Source of the DNA: Trichoplusia ni | Lineage: Eukaryota; Arthropoda; Insecta; Lepidoptera; Noctuidae | Direction of reading: 5' to 3' | Assembly: GCF_003590095.1 (NCBI RefSeq) | Contig: NC_039479.1 | Location: 12,214,001-12,278,000, forward strand | DNA: 64,000 bases | Shown: positions 48,061 to 60,020 of the stretch, piece by piece | Layout: the number at the start of each line of letters is the position of its first letter | Numbering within the stretch: the stretch's first letter is position 1 | Position numbers and translations under genes: made by a program | Notes under the pieces: generated by a model | Database searches by the model: none | Seen by the model: only the letters and a program-made list of their open reading frames with translations | Told to the model about the DNA's origin: nothing

Positions 48061-50490
48061 ACAGGCCAAATATCTAAATACAATAGCAACAGGCCCCGAA
48101 CTCTTCTTAAACTTATGTTTTCCTGGTACCGGGATGCCTTGTTTCAGTGCTAATGTATGAGCATTAGCACTGAGAGGCCTTCCACAACAATCTGATCGAG
48201 TGGCTTCATAATAAATATCTCGAAATAGAAAAAAATCCAAGTTATTAACTGCTTTTCAACCCGCTATAATACTGCCAATTATATTATTGACATGTTTGAA
48301 AGGGCTCTCTCTCTGTGTACCTTAATTTCTAAATTTTTAAACGATTTTCTTTTATCACTCGACTATCGCAAGAGATTGGTATTTTTTTTTATTCCCAGTT
48401 TCTAAACAGTTTCTAATCTCAATAGTCATAATTACTGAAAAAACAGTTCAATTCTAATCTAAAATTTTAAATCATAGAATAAACGCCGCTTGGGACGAAC
48501 GAAACACATTATTTTCGTTTAGAACTCGATATTTCCCGAAGGAATCGCTGAGCTGTAGTTAGTACTTATTGCACTGCCACAAATTTTCACCTAGAGAATT
48601 CTGGAGAAAGATCTATCAGTTTGAAAACAAACTTAGTTCTCATAGATTTAATTTAAAATTAAATATTAAAAGTAAACATTTTTGTTTGAATATAAATTAT
48701 TGTTTATATGTATATATAGAAACATGAACTTCATTGATTAGCTTTTTCACCCGATCACGGAATTGATCTAAAATACTTTAAGAAAATATAAGAAGCCTAC
48801 GTTACTCCTACCATCTACCAATAAAAGTCCCGTCAAAATCGGTCTAGCCATTTCAGACATTAGCCGGTATAGACAGATGAATAGACAGACAGAATGATAA
48901 ATAGACAGATGTGTACCGTAAATATATTTATATGCGTGTAGTGAAAAACAGTTACTTTAATATTATTAACAAGCACTGCAATATTATATACGTGTATCGA
49001 TGTACAGATAAATTACCTGATCCATTTCGAAAAAACATTTATGAAAATGATAAGCTGTTTACCATATTACTCATAATTACTAAATACTACTTTTAAACAC
49101 GTGAAATATACTAATAAGTACATTTTTTAATAATTATAAATCTAATAATATTTATCAAGGCAGGTTACTTTAAGAAGTTAATTGTGTACAAGACTGGTGT
49201 TAATTAGATGCTTTGTTATGAAACTCAGGGAAATATTCGGGAAGCCGCGACTTAAGTGAATTTTACTTCGTCTTGGAATGAGAATTTTAATCAGTAAGCG
49301 AACTCATAATTTTTCAGTTCATAGATATCGGTAAACTGTTTTTCCGGTTTCATATTTAGACATTACAGTATGTTTACTCAACATAGTATAAATTTAAGTT
49401 AAAGTAAACAACTATACTTAACTTTCATTGTTATAATTCAAGTCATTCCATTATTTAATGTGGCGTTTGCTGCGTTGGGTGCAAATTTCTTCCTGTTAGC
49501 CTGTTCTTTGCGGCATCCTCAGTCTCGAAAGTCTGACACACTGTATTTTACCGAGTTTTAACCTGAAATACCCACTTAAAATGCCTATGGCTGAACTATA
49601 TCTTAGTGATAACAACCGCAAATACATAATATGCTAGAATAACACAATGAAAGGGAAAAATAACGTTATAATCGCTCGCAGATGAGCGTTAATAGGGATT
49701 AAGATTGCATCGGGAATTCTACAATGAGATTATTCTATTATCTAAGAGCCATAACAAAAAACCATAATATTCTCTTTCACAAATAAGTTTTGTTTCTTTT
49801 TAACATAATACAATAGTTTCTTTTAGAATTTGTTTAGAAACATTCATCACTATCATTATCATCATCATCATCAGCCCATATTCTTCGGCTGCTGGACAAT
49901 CCCCAATTACGCGCCATCATCACATTATTCTAACCCTAACTCTAAATGAATCAATTACAAGTCGACAGCAAAGAATAATAATTATACCAATTTTCAACAA
50001 TCCACTGATTATATTTTGAACCATTTTCAAGAATTCTTTTCAATATCGGAAGGGTCCTGTGCCCAATTGAACTTATATTATTTAGCAAATGTGTGACATA
50101 TTTACACCTAAAGACAAACGTAATCCTACGGACAAAAGACATTATAGAGACTAACTCCTGGATCCTCTCTTCATCAGCGAACAGTTTCTTCCTAAATACT
50201 GACCCAAACTCACAAGAAATTGGAACACCAGAATCTAATAACGTGTGTTAGTGTGAACATAATATAATAGGTTCAATTACTCTCATGTCTGATGCCGTAT
50301 AAGATGGCAATCAGAAGCACTATCGCTTATTTAATATGCAGCCACGCGACGCCTCGTGGTATAGTGCAGTGGGATAGATACCTAAACACGAATGATGTGG
50401 TCAAAATGTTGTTGGTGTTGATTTCTTTTTCACCCCGGTGTTTGTTTTGACCTTTCTTTTCATCGTAGCCAGTTTGGAATAGTTCACTCC
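48061..50490. other. AT-rich DNA with a small hairpin and repeat scraps
   Basis: CAGTGCTAATG and CATTAGCACTG (48145-48155, 48162-48172) form a perfect 11-bp hairpin with a six-base loop. About 48820-48905 (CCCGTCAAAATCGGTCTAGC, then ACAGACAGA repeats) is an RTE-like LINE tail. About 49855-49920 (ATCATCATCATCAGCCCAT, GCTGGACAATCCCCAATTAC) is a SINE fragment. Confidence 0.45.
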
Positions 50491-50853
50491 AGCAAGCTTT
50501 ACAAAGATTTGGATATCTTAAAAAAAGAAAGTCATAAAAAAAATGGATAGAACATTTAATTTTTTAATTAAATGAATCAGGCACCCAACCAATTTTAAAT
50601 GCAACGTGCCGTACGCAGCTAAAACGGAACGTAAGAAAAACATCAAAATTGTCTTGATAATTGATTTTTCTAGCGTTCCGTAGAATCTAAATTATTATCA
50701 TTTTAAATTCTTAAAGAATTTAAGAATTTAAAATGACGTTGCATTTAAAATTGGTTGGGTGCCTGATTCATTTAATTAAAAAATTAAATGTTCAATCAAA
50801 TTTTTTTTATGACTTTCTTTTTTTAAGATATCCAAATCTTTGTAAAACTTGCT
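50491..50853. repeat. Long inverted repeat (116-bp arms) with nested folds
   Basis: The left arm 50491-50606 (from AGCAAGCTTTACAAAG to AATTTTAAATGCAACG) is mirrored by the right arm 50737-50853 (from CGTTGCATTTAAAATT to CTTTGTAAAACTTGCT) with only a few mismatches. The 130-bp loop holds two more folds. One is ACGGAACGTAAGAAAAA (50624-50640) against TTTTTCTAGCGTTCCGT (50665-50681). The other is TTTTAAATTCTTAAA against its mirror at 50698-50736. A transcript from either strand would form long double-stranded RNA. The class may be a foldback transposon holding another MITE. The frame at 50733-50915 falls inside an arm and is incidental. Confidence 0.88.
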
Positions 50854-53800
50854 TAAGAGTGTATCAAATTATCCACTTAATAAAACACGTAAAACAAAGG
50901 ACAGTAAAAGGCTAATAAAGGGTTCTATAATAAATGTTATTTAATTTCCAGTGTTGGCAATAAAACAATACTAAAATGAGATAAGTGGAAACATTAATTT
51001 CAAACGATGCGGGTTTTAGCGATCGCATCAACGCTTTGGGAATACAATATAATTCACAGATTTAGTCGAGTATTGCATGCAACGTTTTGTGCCAATGTAA
51101 TTTCAAATGTTCCAAACTGTGATAGCTACACTGACTATTCGAAATTACATAGTAAACTATTCACATATTTAGATAATTATGGTGTCATTTTATTTCATTT
51201 GAATATGTAAAAAATATGTCGTTTTAATAATCGATGCAAAAATCTTTACCTGTTATGTAAATTACCTTAAAATACAGATTTAACAGTTTTTATTTAAGAA
51301 CTCTTTAAAAGCAAACAGTATCTTCATTTTTAAAATACGTACAAAGGCAATCCCGAAACTCATTGCATTCGAACAAAATGCTACAATAAAATGTAATTAT
51401 TTATCAGTCGGTCCTCATCTCACAATTAAATTGTAGGAAATAGCCTTTGACGTGCTGCGGCCCGCCACACCGATCAATTAATCCGGTGGACAGGGTTGAA
51501 TTATTGTGAATGTTCAATCATTACTTTATGCTTTTATTATTCAGTACCTTCCCTTTGAGGTATCTGAGCTGATTGGAGGATAATTTGGTTTAAATTAATG
51601 ACAGAGTTCCGATAACGTGGATATAGTTTGGAGGCAGAAAATTCTTAAAGGACTTCATGAGGTAATGTCATAAAATGTTCCCTTTTTGTCGGGTAGTTTC
51701 ATAAATATTGGAGTCACATGCACAAATATTTACTTTCTGTCCACAACCCCAAAGGTGAACTGAACACAAGTAACCTAAAAGGTAATTAATCAAGGTAGAT
51801 GAGTTTCTCGACCTCATTCCAATTTAAAACACGAACAAACTACTCAACTAAATAAGGAACTTTCAAGCCTGTGTGAGTGAAAGACATTTGAGTGGTAAGG
51901 AGTATTTACTGTCAAACCGTCGTAGAATGTAGTGTGGTTTCAAGTCGTTATGTCAAGGCTTGATTGTGAATGTAGAAACACAAAAAAGTTTGGAGAAATT
52001 CTATTATTGAGTTCTGGCCATCTTTTCTTGAATACTCGTAGCCACCGAAATCTGCCAGCTACCAAATTAAACCACCCTTGTCAATGGATACTAATTTATT
52101 ACCGACCAAGGTCACAACATGAAGGTCCAAGCAAACACTCACATACATACACATCACACTGCTCTAGTGATTTGATTTCTTACCTATACGTCCATCATTG
52201 AAAAGACGACAAATAAGGTTGGATCATGATATTGCATCTTCCGACAAATTAACATTAAAAAAATACAACATGGATCGTAAACAAACGAAATTTTCTTTTT
52301 TTTATTTGACCAACGACTTTGAAGGCTCCTTAAACGTCGCTATCGTGAATGTCCTTCAGTCATACTTACGTAGTTAAGCTCAGTACCTGGGAACTTCGTC
52401 AACAAAGGCACGATGTCTCGTTTTTCTGTTTGTTTTCTCGCGAGTAATGTAGTACGCAGTGTAGTATGCATCCTGATTTTCATTTTCGTGTTTACAGCAA
52501 TTTCGTAGTTGCGTTGCGTCCGCCATATTGCAATTATTGGACGTGCGATGCTTGTACGCGACAATATTGTCCAATGTACAGTGTGTTTTAGTTTCCTTTG
52601 TTATTTCCTAAGTTATATTTTTAGTTTGTTATCACATTAAGGTGAGCCATAAAAGACTGTCAGCAGTAACACAGCCTAATCCGAAAAAATAATTTATTAT
52701 CGTTGTGTGAAAGTTGTGGAATAGTATATTATTAACTAAAATAGTCGTAGTATTATTTACTCCTTGAAGAAAAATTAGTATTATCATGCAAAGAAACCTT
52801 GTTTCAAAAATGAGTGTTCGGTCCCGAAACGCTATTTTACATAAGATTATGTTTCATTATTGAGTATATTACTATCGGAGAAAGATACTGCAGTTCCTTA
52901 GTAATATTTGTTCCATTTTCACCCTGGACACGGAACCCCGCAATATATTCTCGATGTATCCACAAAGTATTCGCAACGTCAACGTTATAATTAGTACGGA
53001 GCTTCTAAATAAAGAGCTCTGTTCATGTAACATGCAAGTTTCAATAACAATACCTAAACCACACTATAGTTAAAGATTTGTCCATCGTCTAAGTAATAAT
53101 ATTTTAAGTCAATCCAAAGACAAAACAGTCCATAAATAACCGAAGTTTTCCCTGCACAAACATATCAAAGTGTTTCGCCGAAAATCTATAACTGACACAC
53201 GAGCGGTGTTTGTATGCTAAACCTCAGTTATTTTTAACTCGAAAGTTATTCCACGGTGAACTTGTTTCGAAAAAGGGCCTGCCAATCTATCAGAAGCAGG
53301 CGCGTTTTTCAGGAGCTTTCACGCTTCCTGAACGAAACGCAATTAAAATACGATGTTGTTTTCCCTGTTTTTTTGAAATGAGAAATTCGGGGTGAATATT
53401 GGAGGTGTGTTAGCTGTATTTGTTGAATAACATCTTATGAGTAACATGTTTAGGTTGGTATCCGATACCAATATGAATTTTTAGAAAAAAAAGGAAGAAT
53501 GATTAAAGACTAAGGACGTTAACAGTCCTAATGAACTATACATTTTGCATAGGTCTGGCAGACGACCAGTCCAAATGATAAATTCATTTAAACACATATC
53601 TGATCCTCATGAATACCAAGAATGGCTAATTCTAATGTACGATGACCAGAAGCAAACGTTCTCTTTGTCAAACTTTTGCCAAATATTTCCAGCTCCTCCC
53701 TGTATAATTGAATACATTACACGCGAGTATGAATAAGATAGTTTGCTTTTACAAAGCACTATTGAAAGTTTCCATACGTCCTGTATTTAGTAAATACGCC

Positions 53801-54827
53801 GCGTGAACATCTACTCCAACATAGGTTAGGTCGCATAAACATGTTAGGCAACGGCTCCAGAGCGCCGAGTAATTTCCAAAGTTTGAATAAACGCCACTCG
53901 GTTCAAAGTCAAACATCCAAAGCATACACCGTTCAGTATGGAAGTGAATGTGTGTGTAACGCTGTTATAGCTATTAAAACAGGCGCTGGTTTTAAGTAGA
54001 AGCTTAATTTTGAGTAATTGCCAGTCCTTCGGGACTACCTAGCAGAGAAAATTTTTTTTTTTTTAAATAACGGTTTATACACGTGTATTACGGCTATCCC
54101 GAACCGTTATTAAGTAGCTAATTATGAATCTGCCTCCCGGAAGTCATTATAATAATAAAGAAAAATATGTCTTAAAATCAACGTATTAATTTAGCGATTG
54201 TCTAAGATTTAGTCTTGGTCACGATAGTCGCCCATCGGCGTTTACATCACCGCAAGTCTTAATTAATCTATGAAACTACTCTAAGAGACACTTATTTAAA
54301 AAACACTAACAAATGCCACAAGTCTGTTGCTATTTTTACTACTTTCAATCTGCGTACTTTTTTAGGTAGTTATAATTACAAATCATTATTCAGTTCAAAC
54401 GGTGATAATTCAGCAGCGACTTATTGTTCAACTTATCTGTCAAACTCACAATTCCTTCAAAAGCTGTATTCCCTATATATTTTAGACATCTATTCTGAAG
54501 CTAGATCGCATTTACGTCACCTACAGGGTGAGATGAGACTTGTGATTGCCACTTAGCCCGCGGGGCTGGCATGCAGCTATGCTGGATACATTAGTACGAC
54601 TCATTCCGTTCAAGGTTCCGAATTAAGTAGCCGTGTAACAATGTATAGGTTTGTTATTATTTTGTAGAGTTATAGAGATGACCATGTTTAACATATTACT
54701 GAAATGTGTATTATTGGTATTATGAGGCTAAAGAGTTAAAAAAAAAAATATCTGGAAAAAAATAACATGACTGACAACAGACATGACTTGAATTTATTTT
54801 TTATATTGGTATTAATTTATATTATTA
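50854..54827. other. Non-coding DNA with a few moderately GC-rich pieces
   Basis: About 51690-51745 has GAGTCACATGCACAAATA, a reverse SINE scrap. About 52340-52600 is CpG-richer with initiator-like TCAGTACC (52380) and GCAGTGTAG (52455) and could be a weak promoter. Two minus-strand frames there overlap in different phases and show no domain. About 53210-53400 and 53800-54060 are GC-balanced but featureless. No gene is supported. Confidence 0.4.
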
Positions 54828-55116
54828 CTAGCTGACCCAGCAAACGTTGTTTTGCCGATTTTTTTTCTACTTGTAGTGACGTAGTCTACGTGTATTTTTA
54901 ATGCCACATCATAAAAAAAAAACAAACAATTTCGTCCAAAAAATAAAATATTTTTTTTTAGTGTGAGCTACCCTTATCACTGAGGGGTATGAAAAATAGA
55001 TGTTGTTCTATTCTCAGTCCTACCCAACATGTATACAAAATTTCATAAAAATCGCTCGAGCCGTTTCGGAGGAGTACGGTAACTAACATCGTGACACGGG
55101 AATTTTATATATTAGA
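54828..55116 (-). mobile_element. Non-autonomous Helitron, family B copy 2
   Basis: CTAG at 54828 follows A, and the far end TATATTAGA is followed by T at 55117, so both ends are intact for a minus-strand Helitron. The body (GCAAACGTTGTTTTGCCG, CGTTTCGGAGGAGTACGG, GTGACACGGGAATTTTA) matches the copy nested at 10638-10919. Confidence 0.85.
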
Positions 55117-55149
55117 TGTAATTACCATACTGTAACCTATATAGACAGA

Positions 55150-55290
55150 AAAAGTCAGGTCAGTCTCTCAGTGATCAGGCTGTATCTCATGAACCTTAAA
55201 ACTAGATAATTTATTAAATTATTTAACGTATTTCTGTTGCCGCAATAACAGCCAAATCAAAATCGAAATTAAAAGATGGTTATGTGACGG
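55150..55290 (+). repeat. MITE fragment (58.4-kb family)
   Basis: GATCAGGCTGTATCTCATGA then ACGTATTTCTGTTGCCGC match the inside of the MITE complete at 58433-58640. The terminal inverted repeats are not preserved. Confidence 0.55.
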
Positions 55291-58200
55291 TGTACGGCAA
55301 TTGGTATGGTTAAAAATTTGACGTATGTCAATTTCTTGCTTCCATTCGCATTTTTCAGATACAGATATTATTCTTCTAAAATTTTAAGCTTTATTGCAGG
55401 GCAAACTATATTAATGCATTCCTTTTCAAACGACCATTCGCATAAACACTTTCAAAAGTTCAGTCAACTATCTTCTCAAAAATTTAAAACATTTTGTATC
55501 CAAGTTGTTTCAGACATGCACAAACGATCGTATCGGCCAGTTCAACGTACAGACTTAGCTGGTATTTGACGCTTAATATCGGTGTTACAGCACAAAGTCG
55601 TGTAATTAACTATTCCTTTAGAATCGGCGATTAAACAGACCCTTCGCTACATTTGAGTTCATTCGCCGGGAACAATAGTACGAAAAATAATGGTACATGC
55701 AAAAGGTCAATTACTAGAATTTGATAATTACCTTAATATTTTTTGAAGAGATGCTCAATGGGTGTTGAAAAACAATGGGTACAAATATTGTCTTTTTATT
55801 AAGCAAAGTGTGTCAAACCGTTTCCTTTTTCAAACATATATTATTCCTGTTTGAAAGATTCCATATTGTTTTTTGTTTATTTCTCGTTATGAGTTGTGTA
55901 AGTACGTATAATACCACTAAAACACTTGAGTGACCAAGAAAGAAATTCGAAAAAAAAAATCTACCTTTTTCAATTTCTGGCTCGCAACCTACCAAATTAA
56001 TGGCAAGAAATAAATCGCAGAGTACAATCTTATGATTACAAATAAAAAACAAAAGCAATCTTACTACTAGTTCTCTGCAATACAATTTATTCGAAGTCCA
56101 GTATTGCCGATATTTCCTTCTCACATTCATTCTTCTCATATTTGTACTCGATGCCCATGTGAATAACCGTATGCCGTACAAATATTGGTTTTCTGCCGTG
56201 AATTGATATTGCCAATAACGAAATGAATTGTATGAGTGTAAACCTGACACCCTACCACGAACTCTTAAAGTGAAACTGCGACAAGTGTGGGAACGAGACA
56301 GCGCACTACAACTCGAATAGTGGCGTCTCGCTTCCACTTATACAAAGGTCTTACTATGAGAGGGAGTGGTGCAGGGGGCACTGCAATCAATCTCTACCAA
56401 TTGTTTTAGTTTCAAGTTGACTTTCTGATGTTATTGGCGGTGAACAAACATTTGTAAATAATTTAAGTTAGCCCTTAGTTTGTTAGTAAGGGCCAATTAT
56501 ATTTCGTTTTCAAACCCAGTTGAATATTTGATGTTATTGAACACTTGATTAGTTATTGGCAAGTATTGCTGTAACTGTGTATGGGTACGGGTATGAAGTT
56601 ACTATTATTGATTAACCTTATTTTAATCTATGCATATGTCCAAAGTGTTCAAATGAGGCCGTACTGCACTCATCAAGGTTTATTAATTATGTGTGAATGT
56701 TTGACTGTGCGTATTTTTTTACAAATCGTATTTATTGTTTGTGTCATTTTGAAAATTCTAACATTACTACAGGTGTCCTGTATGAAACCTTAAACAACAC
56801 ATCATCGATAAAATTTAAATAGTCCCAAAAAAACCCTGACCCCTATAAACAGGGGTGTCTCAGTACACCACCATCTGTCTATCCGTCTGTCACCAGATTT
56901 TGGCAACAGCTAGTAAAATAAAACAAAACAATAGTACAGACTACGACGAAAGTCTTACAGAAATAGACATTATACCTTGGTCAGATGTTTGCTAATCAAC
57001 TATGCTCTTTACGGCACTATTATTAAGCATTCTCTTTTGGAACACGAATTGAATGTGTTTCGTTTGGTACAATGCTAAGCCGGTAATGTGTTGAAAGATG
57101 AATCCTCTCTGCAAATAGCTTTTACCAGATAGTAAGGACTATTTTTATGACATGGATGAGAGTATTTTGTATAATCCTGTGCCTTAGCTCATGTGGATAC
57201 CGCTGCCGGCTACCGCACCACCCCTTATGTAGCGTCTTTAGGTTCCACAATTTCCCAAATATTTTTTCTGTAAAGTAGTAAGATCGATTTAGCTGTAAAG
57301 GCGTTTCAGGTAGACAGGGAAAGTTGCTTTCACCTTTAAAGAAAAAGAAAAATTTACTTAAATATTAGCGACATTTTAAATTTATTTTCTGAACTATCCT
57401 CATTCAAATTATCACGCTGAATAGCATAACACGTGTATGTATTTTCATAGGTATAATAGTTGGTAAGCTCTCAGTACTTGAAAGGGAGATCAACCGTACC
57501 ATGGACTTATAACCAATACTGTTGCCGTTATATGAGCGAGAAGCTGCTACATACAGACTAGTATATTGTCTCGTTTCCACTTCTACAACTTTCTCGCTTC
57601 TAGAGTCCATAGTAGATAGGCGTAATGAAGAACTTATAATGAAATAATTAATTTTCAATTTCTCGGAACTAAATATTGATAACGAGAAAAATTAATTGGT
57701 ATTTACTTTTTCTAGTAACAACATTTATACGTGCCCTTCGCAAGAAACTTCATAATAATTGGATGCGATGGAAAAGCAATATGATTTGCTTTATAGCTAT
57801 CAGAGTGTTCATAATTGCAAGGCCAGTTAACTTGTTAGTAGTTTATTTACTGTATTTTTGAATTTGATTGAAGGAATAGTTCCTAAAGGCTTGTGTATTT
57901 CAATGCACACGGCAGCTTTAATAAAGTAATGTATTTCATGTTTTAAAATGCACTTTAGTACAAAAACATAAGTGGCTCTCCAAAACAAGCTCATATACAA
58001 ATAGAAATAAGCTTTGGTTTTGAAAGCGAAGTACAAAAACAAAAACAATTGAAACGAATCTAAACTCTTTGGTGTCATGCAGCGGAGCTTCTATGGCCAT
58101 CTTCTAGCTTCAGAATCAGATCAGCTCTAAGTCATGTCATTGGCGGTGTTGGCGGTAAAACGAACTCATTAAAATAGTTTATGGCCACATTTAAGAGCTC

Positions 58201-58432
58201 AAACTATAAAATTAGAAAACAGAAATAGATAAACTCAAATAGGCGCTTTAGTATAAACAGTAAATACAATAAACCGTTTTAGTAAAATATTAAGGAAACC
58301 CGGGAACCACTTCTTTTCTCCCGCTTAGTAAGTTTGCCACAAGATCAATCATAATCATTTACAATTTATCAATCTTTCGCGATTGATAAATGATGAATTA
58401 TCCGTTCATCAAGTTGCTAGGTAATTGGGTTA
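55291..58432. other. AT-rich DNA with two small palindromic elements
   Basis: The palindromic GTGGAAACGAGA-type element recurs at 56287-56338 (GTGGGAACGAGACAGCGC to GCGTCTCGCTTCCAC) and, inverted, at 57536-57580 (GCGAGAAGC to TTGTCTCGTTTCCAC). The longest open frame of the window, 174 codons on the minus strand at 55813-56337, starts at a GTG inside the first of these and is rejected as a gene. About 56820-56920 has a worn MITE-like piece (CTATCCGTCTGTCACCAG). About 57190-57235 is a GC-rich repeat scrap. Confidence 0.45.
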
Positions 58433-58640
58433 GGGTTCCGTAACCATATTTTAAAAATGGGACCGAATTAATGCCTTAATAAAGCTCAAATGTCGTTTGT
58501 CATATGGTTCTATCTCATGAACCGAAATAGCCTAATAGTTAAAATTTTCACTATGTGTTTCTGTTGCCACTATAATAAAAAATAATATTGATTTAAATAG
58601 ATGACCAATTTTCCTTGCTATTTTGTTTTGTACAGAACCC
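58433..58640. mobile_element. MITE with GGGTTCCGTA ends and TA target site
   Basis: GGGTTCCGTAAC at the left and GTACAGAACCC at the right are terminal inverted repeats, each bordered by TA (58431-58432 and 58641-58642). A TA duplication points to a Tc1/mariner-type mobiliser. The interior includes TCTATCTCATGAACCG and TTTCTGTTGCCACTATAA, shared with fragments at 21.6, 39.7, 42.6 and 55.2 kb. Confidence 0.7.
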
Positions 58641-58642
58641 TA

Positions 58643-59810
58643 CGGGTCGCGGGCTCGAATTTGACCATTATTTTCTTGCATTCATATGCAAGTAAAATAA
58701 AATCTTTTAGAGGGTGTTGAAACTTTCGTGAGATATTTGATTAGTTAGGCAAACGAACTGCGTGTCGAAAATTCGTGTAAAAAAGTCGGATAGTAACTAA
58801 TATCAAGAATAAATATCTAAGTTCTTAAGTTCTCTTATTCCCTACACGACTCAGGATTCTAAACATTTTCATGGCCAAAAAATTAAAAATGAAAAGTGAT
58901 AAAAATAATCTATGAAACGACATCGATGATCCATTAAATAATTCAGTATGCCTTCCGGATAATTCTGCGGTTGAAAACATCAGCGATTGTACGAAATATT
59001 TACCGGTGTATTGATTTCATGAAACCAATGAATCTATAATGAGCGAGTATGAAATATAAACCAACTAAATTGAATACTATTTATTAGACACTACTGTAAC
59101 AAAATAAGTGTCCAAAACTACGTAAGTAAGGTTGACTGTCCTAATGCATTGCAAAACTAACTGCAGATAAACTTCAAATATGTATTTAAACACATATATA
59201 TTCGCTAGCTGTTTCAAATCGGAAATAATCCCACCGAACACACAAAATAAGGATGTCAATTCTACATGTTAATCTTGGTTATAAACTATCTGTGTATCAA
59301 GTTTCATTTAAATCTATGCAGTGGTTTGTGCGTGAATCAATACATACAAACACACTTTTATAATATTAGTAGGATTTATATTTATTTTATTGCCGAAATA
59401 CGAGTTCCTAACTCTGTTATTGAATCTTCGTGGCTCGCGGCATAATAGAGAACCCCATTTCTTAAACAAATATTAGTTTTACGGCCTGTTTAACTTAACT
59501 GAAACTCCTTTACGGTTTTTATCCCTCAAAGCTTGAGCCCGAATGACGTTCCTTGAATTCTATTTGTTGTTTTGATTATATTCCACGATAGCATCGCTTT
59601 ATAATTTATTTTGGGTTGCTTAAATGATGTGCCGTATAATTTTGATTTACTTTACGGAAAGGGTGATGTGTTTTGATATTTCGCTTATTTTCTACGTTGT
59701 AAGTTCTATGTCCACCGATTCTTGTTAAAACTAGTTTCGCCCAACGTTGTTTTTACTTCTTAAGTCCGTTCTTATATAACAAAATCAACAAAATACTCAA
59801 AATTTATCCT
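58643..59810. other. AT-rich DNA with an RTE-like LINE tail
   Basis: About 59290-59375 (TATCAAGTTTCATTTAAATC, GTTTGTGCGTGAATCAATAC, TTATAATATTAGTAGGA) has the style of an RTE LINE 3' end. No gene is supported. Confidence 0.45.
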
Positions 59811-60020
59811 ATGACCACACTCAAATGCAAAAAAGTTGTTTTTGACTGGCTCCTTGACTTGGACTACGAGGAGACAGAAAACCTCATTAATACTGAACCT
59901 AGTGCGGACTCCAGCTCTCATAAAGGTTTTTTATATAATAGGCTGTACATTTATTACCTACTGTAACCTAACCTAAACCTTTTTGAGAGGAATAAATGAT
60001 ATTTGTATTGTATTGTACGT
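59811..60020 (+). pseudogene. Short coding remnant with AATAAA and a (TTGTA)n tail
   Basis: ATG at 59811 opens a 51-residue frame ending at TAA 59964-59966. Its first 35 codons are GC-balanced and rich in Asp/Glu/Leu (DWLLDLDYEETENLINTEP), unlike the AT-driven chance frames elsewhere. An AATAAA at 59992-59997 is followed by TTGTATTGTATTGTA, a short-tandem tail of the kind that ends LINE copies. The simplest reading is the 3' end of a 5'-truncated retroelement or retroposed transcript. I cannot name the source protein, and a genuine tiny gene is not excluded. Confidence 0.4.

Noticed and set aside
55813..56337. Longest open frame of the window, 174 codons on the minus strand
   Set aside because: It starts at a GTG inside a repeated palindrome, has no recognisable domain, shows AT-driven codons in its second half and lacks splice or promoter context.
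57188..57260. GC-rich piece with acceptor-like CCTTAG and an open frame (HVDTAAGYRTTPYVAS)
   Set aside because: The text CCGGCTACCGCACCACCCCT resembles a common lepidopteran dispersed repeat, so an exon is not supported.
59960..59975. CCTAACCTAA resembling insect telomeric (TTAGG)n in reverse
   Set aside because: Only two units occur, here and similarly at 38.5 and 41.4 kb; this is not a telomeric array.
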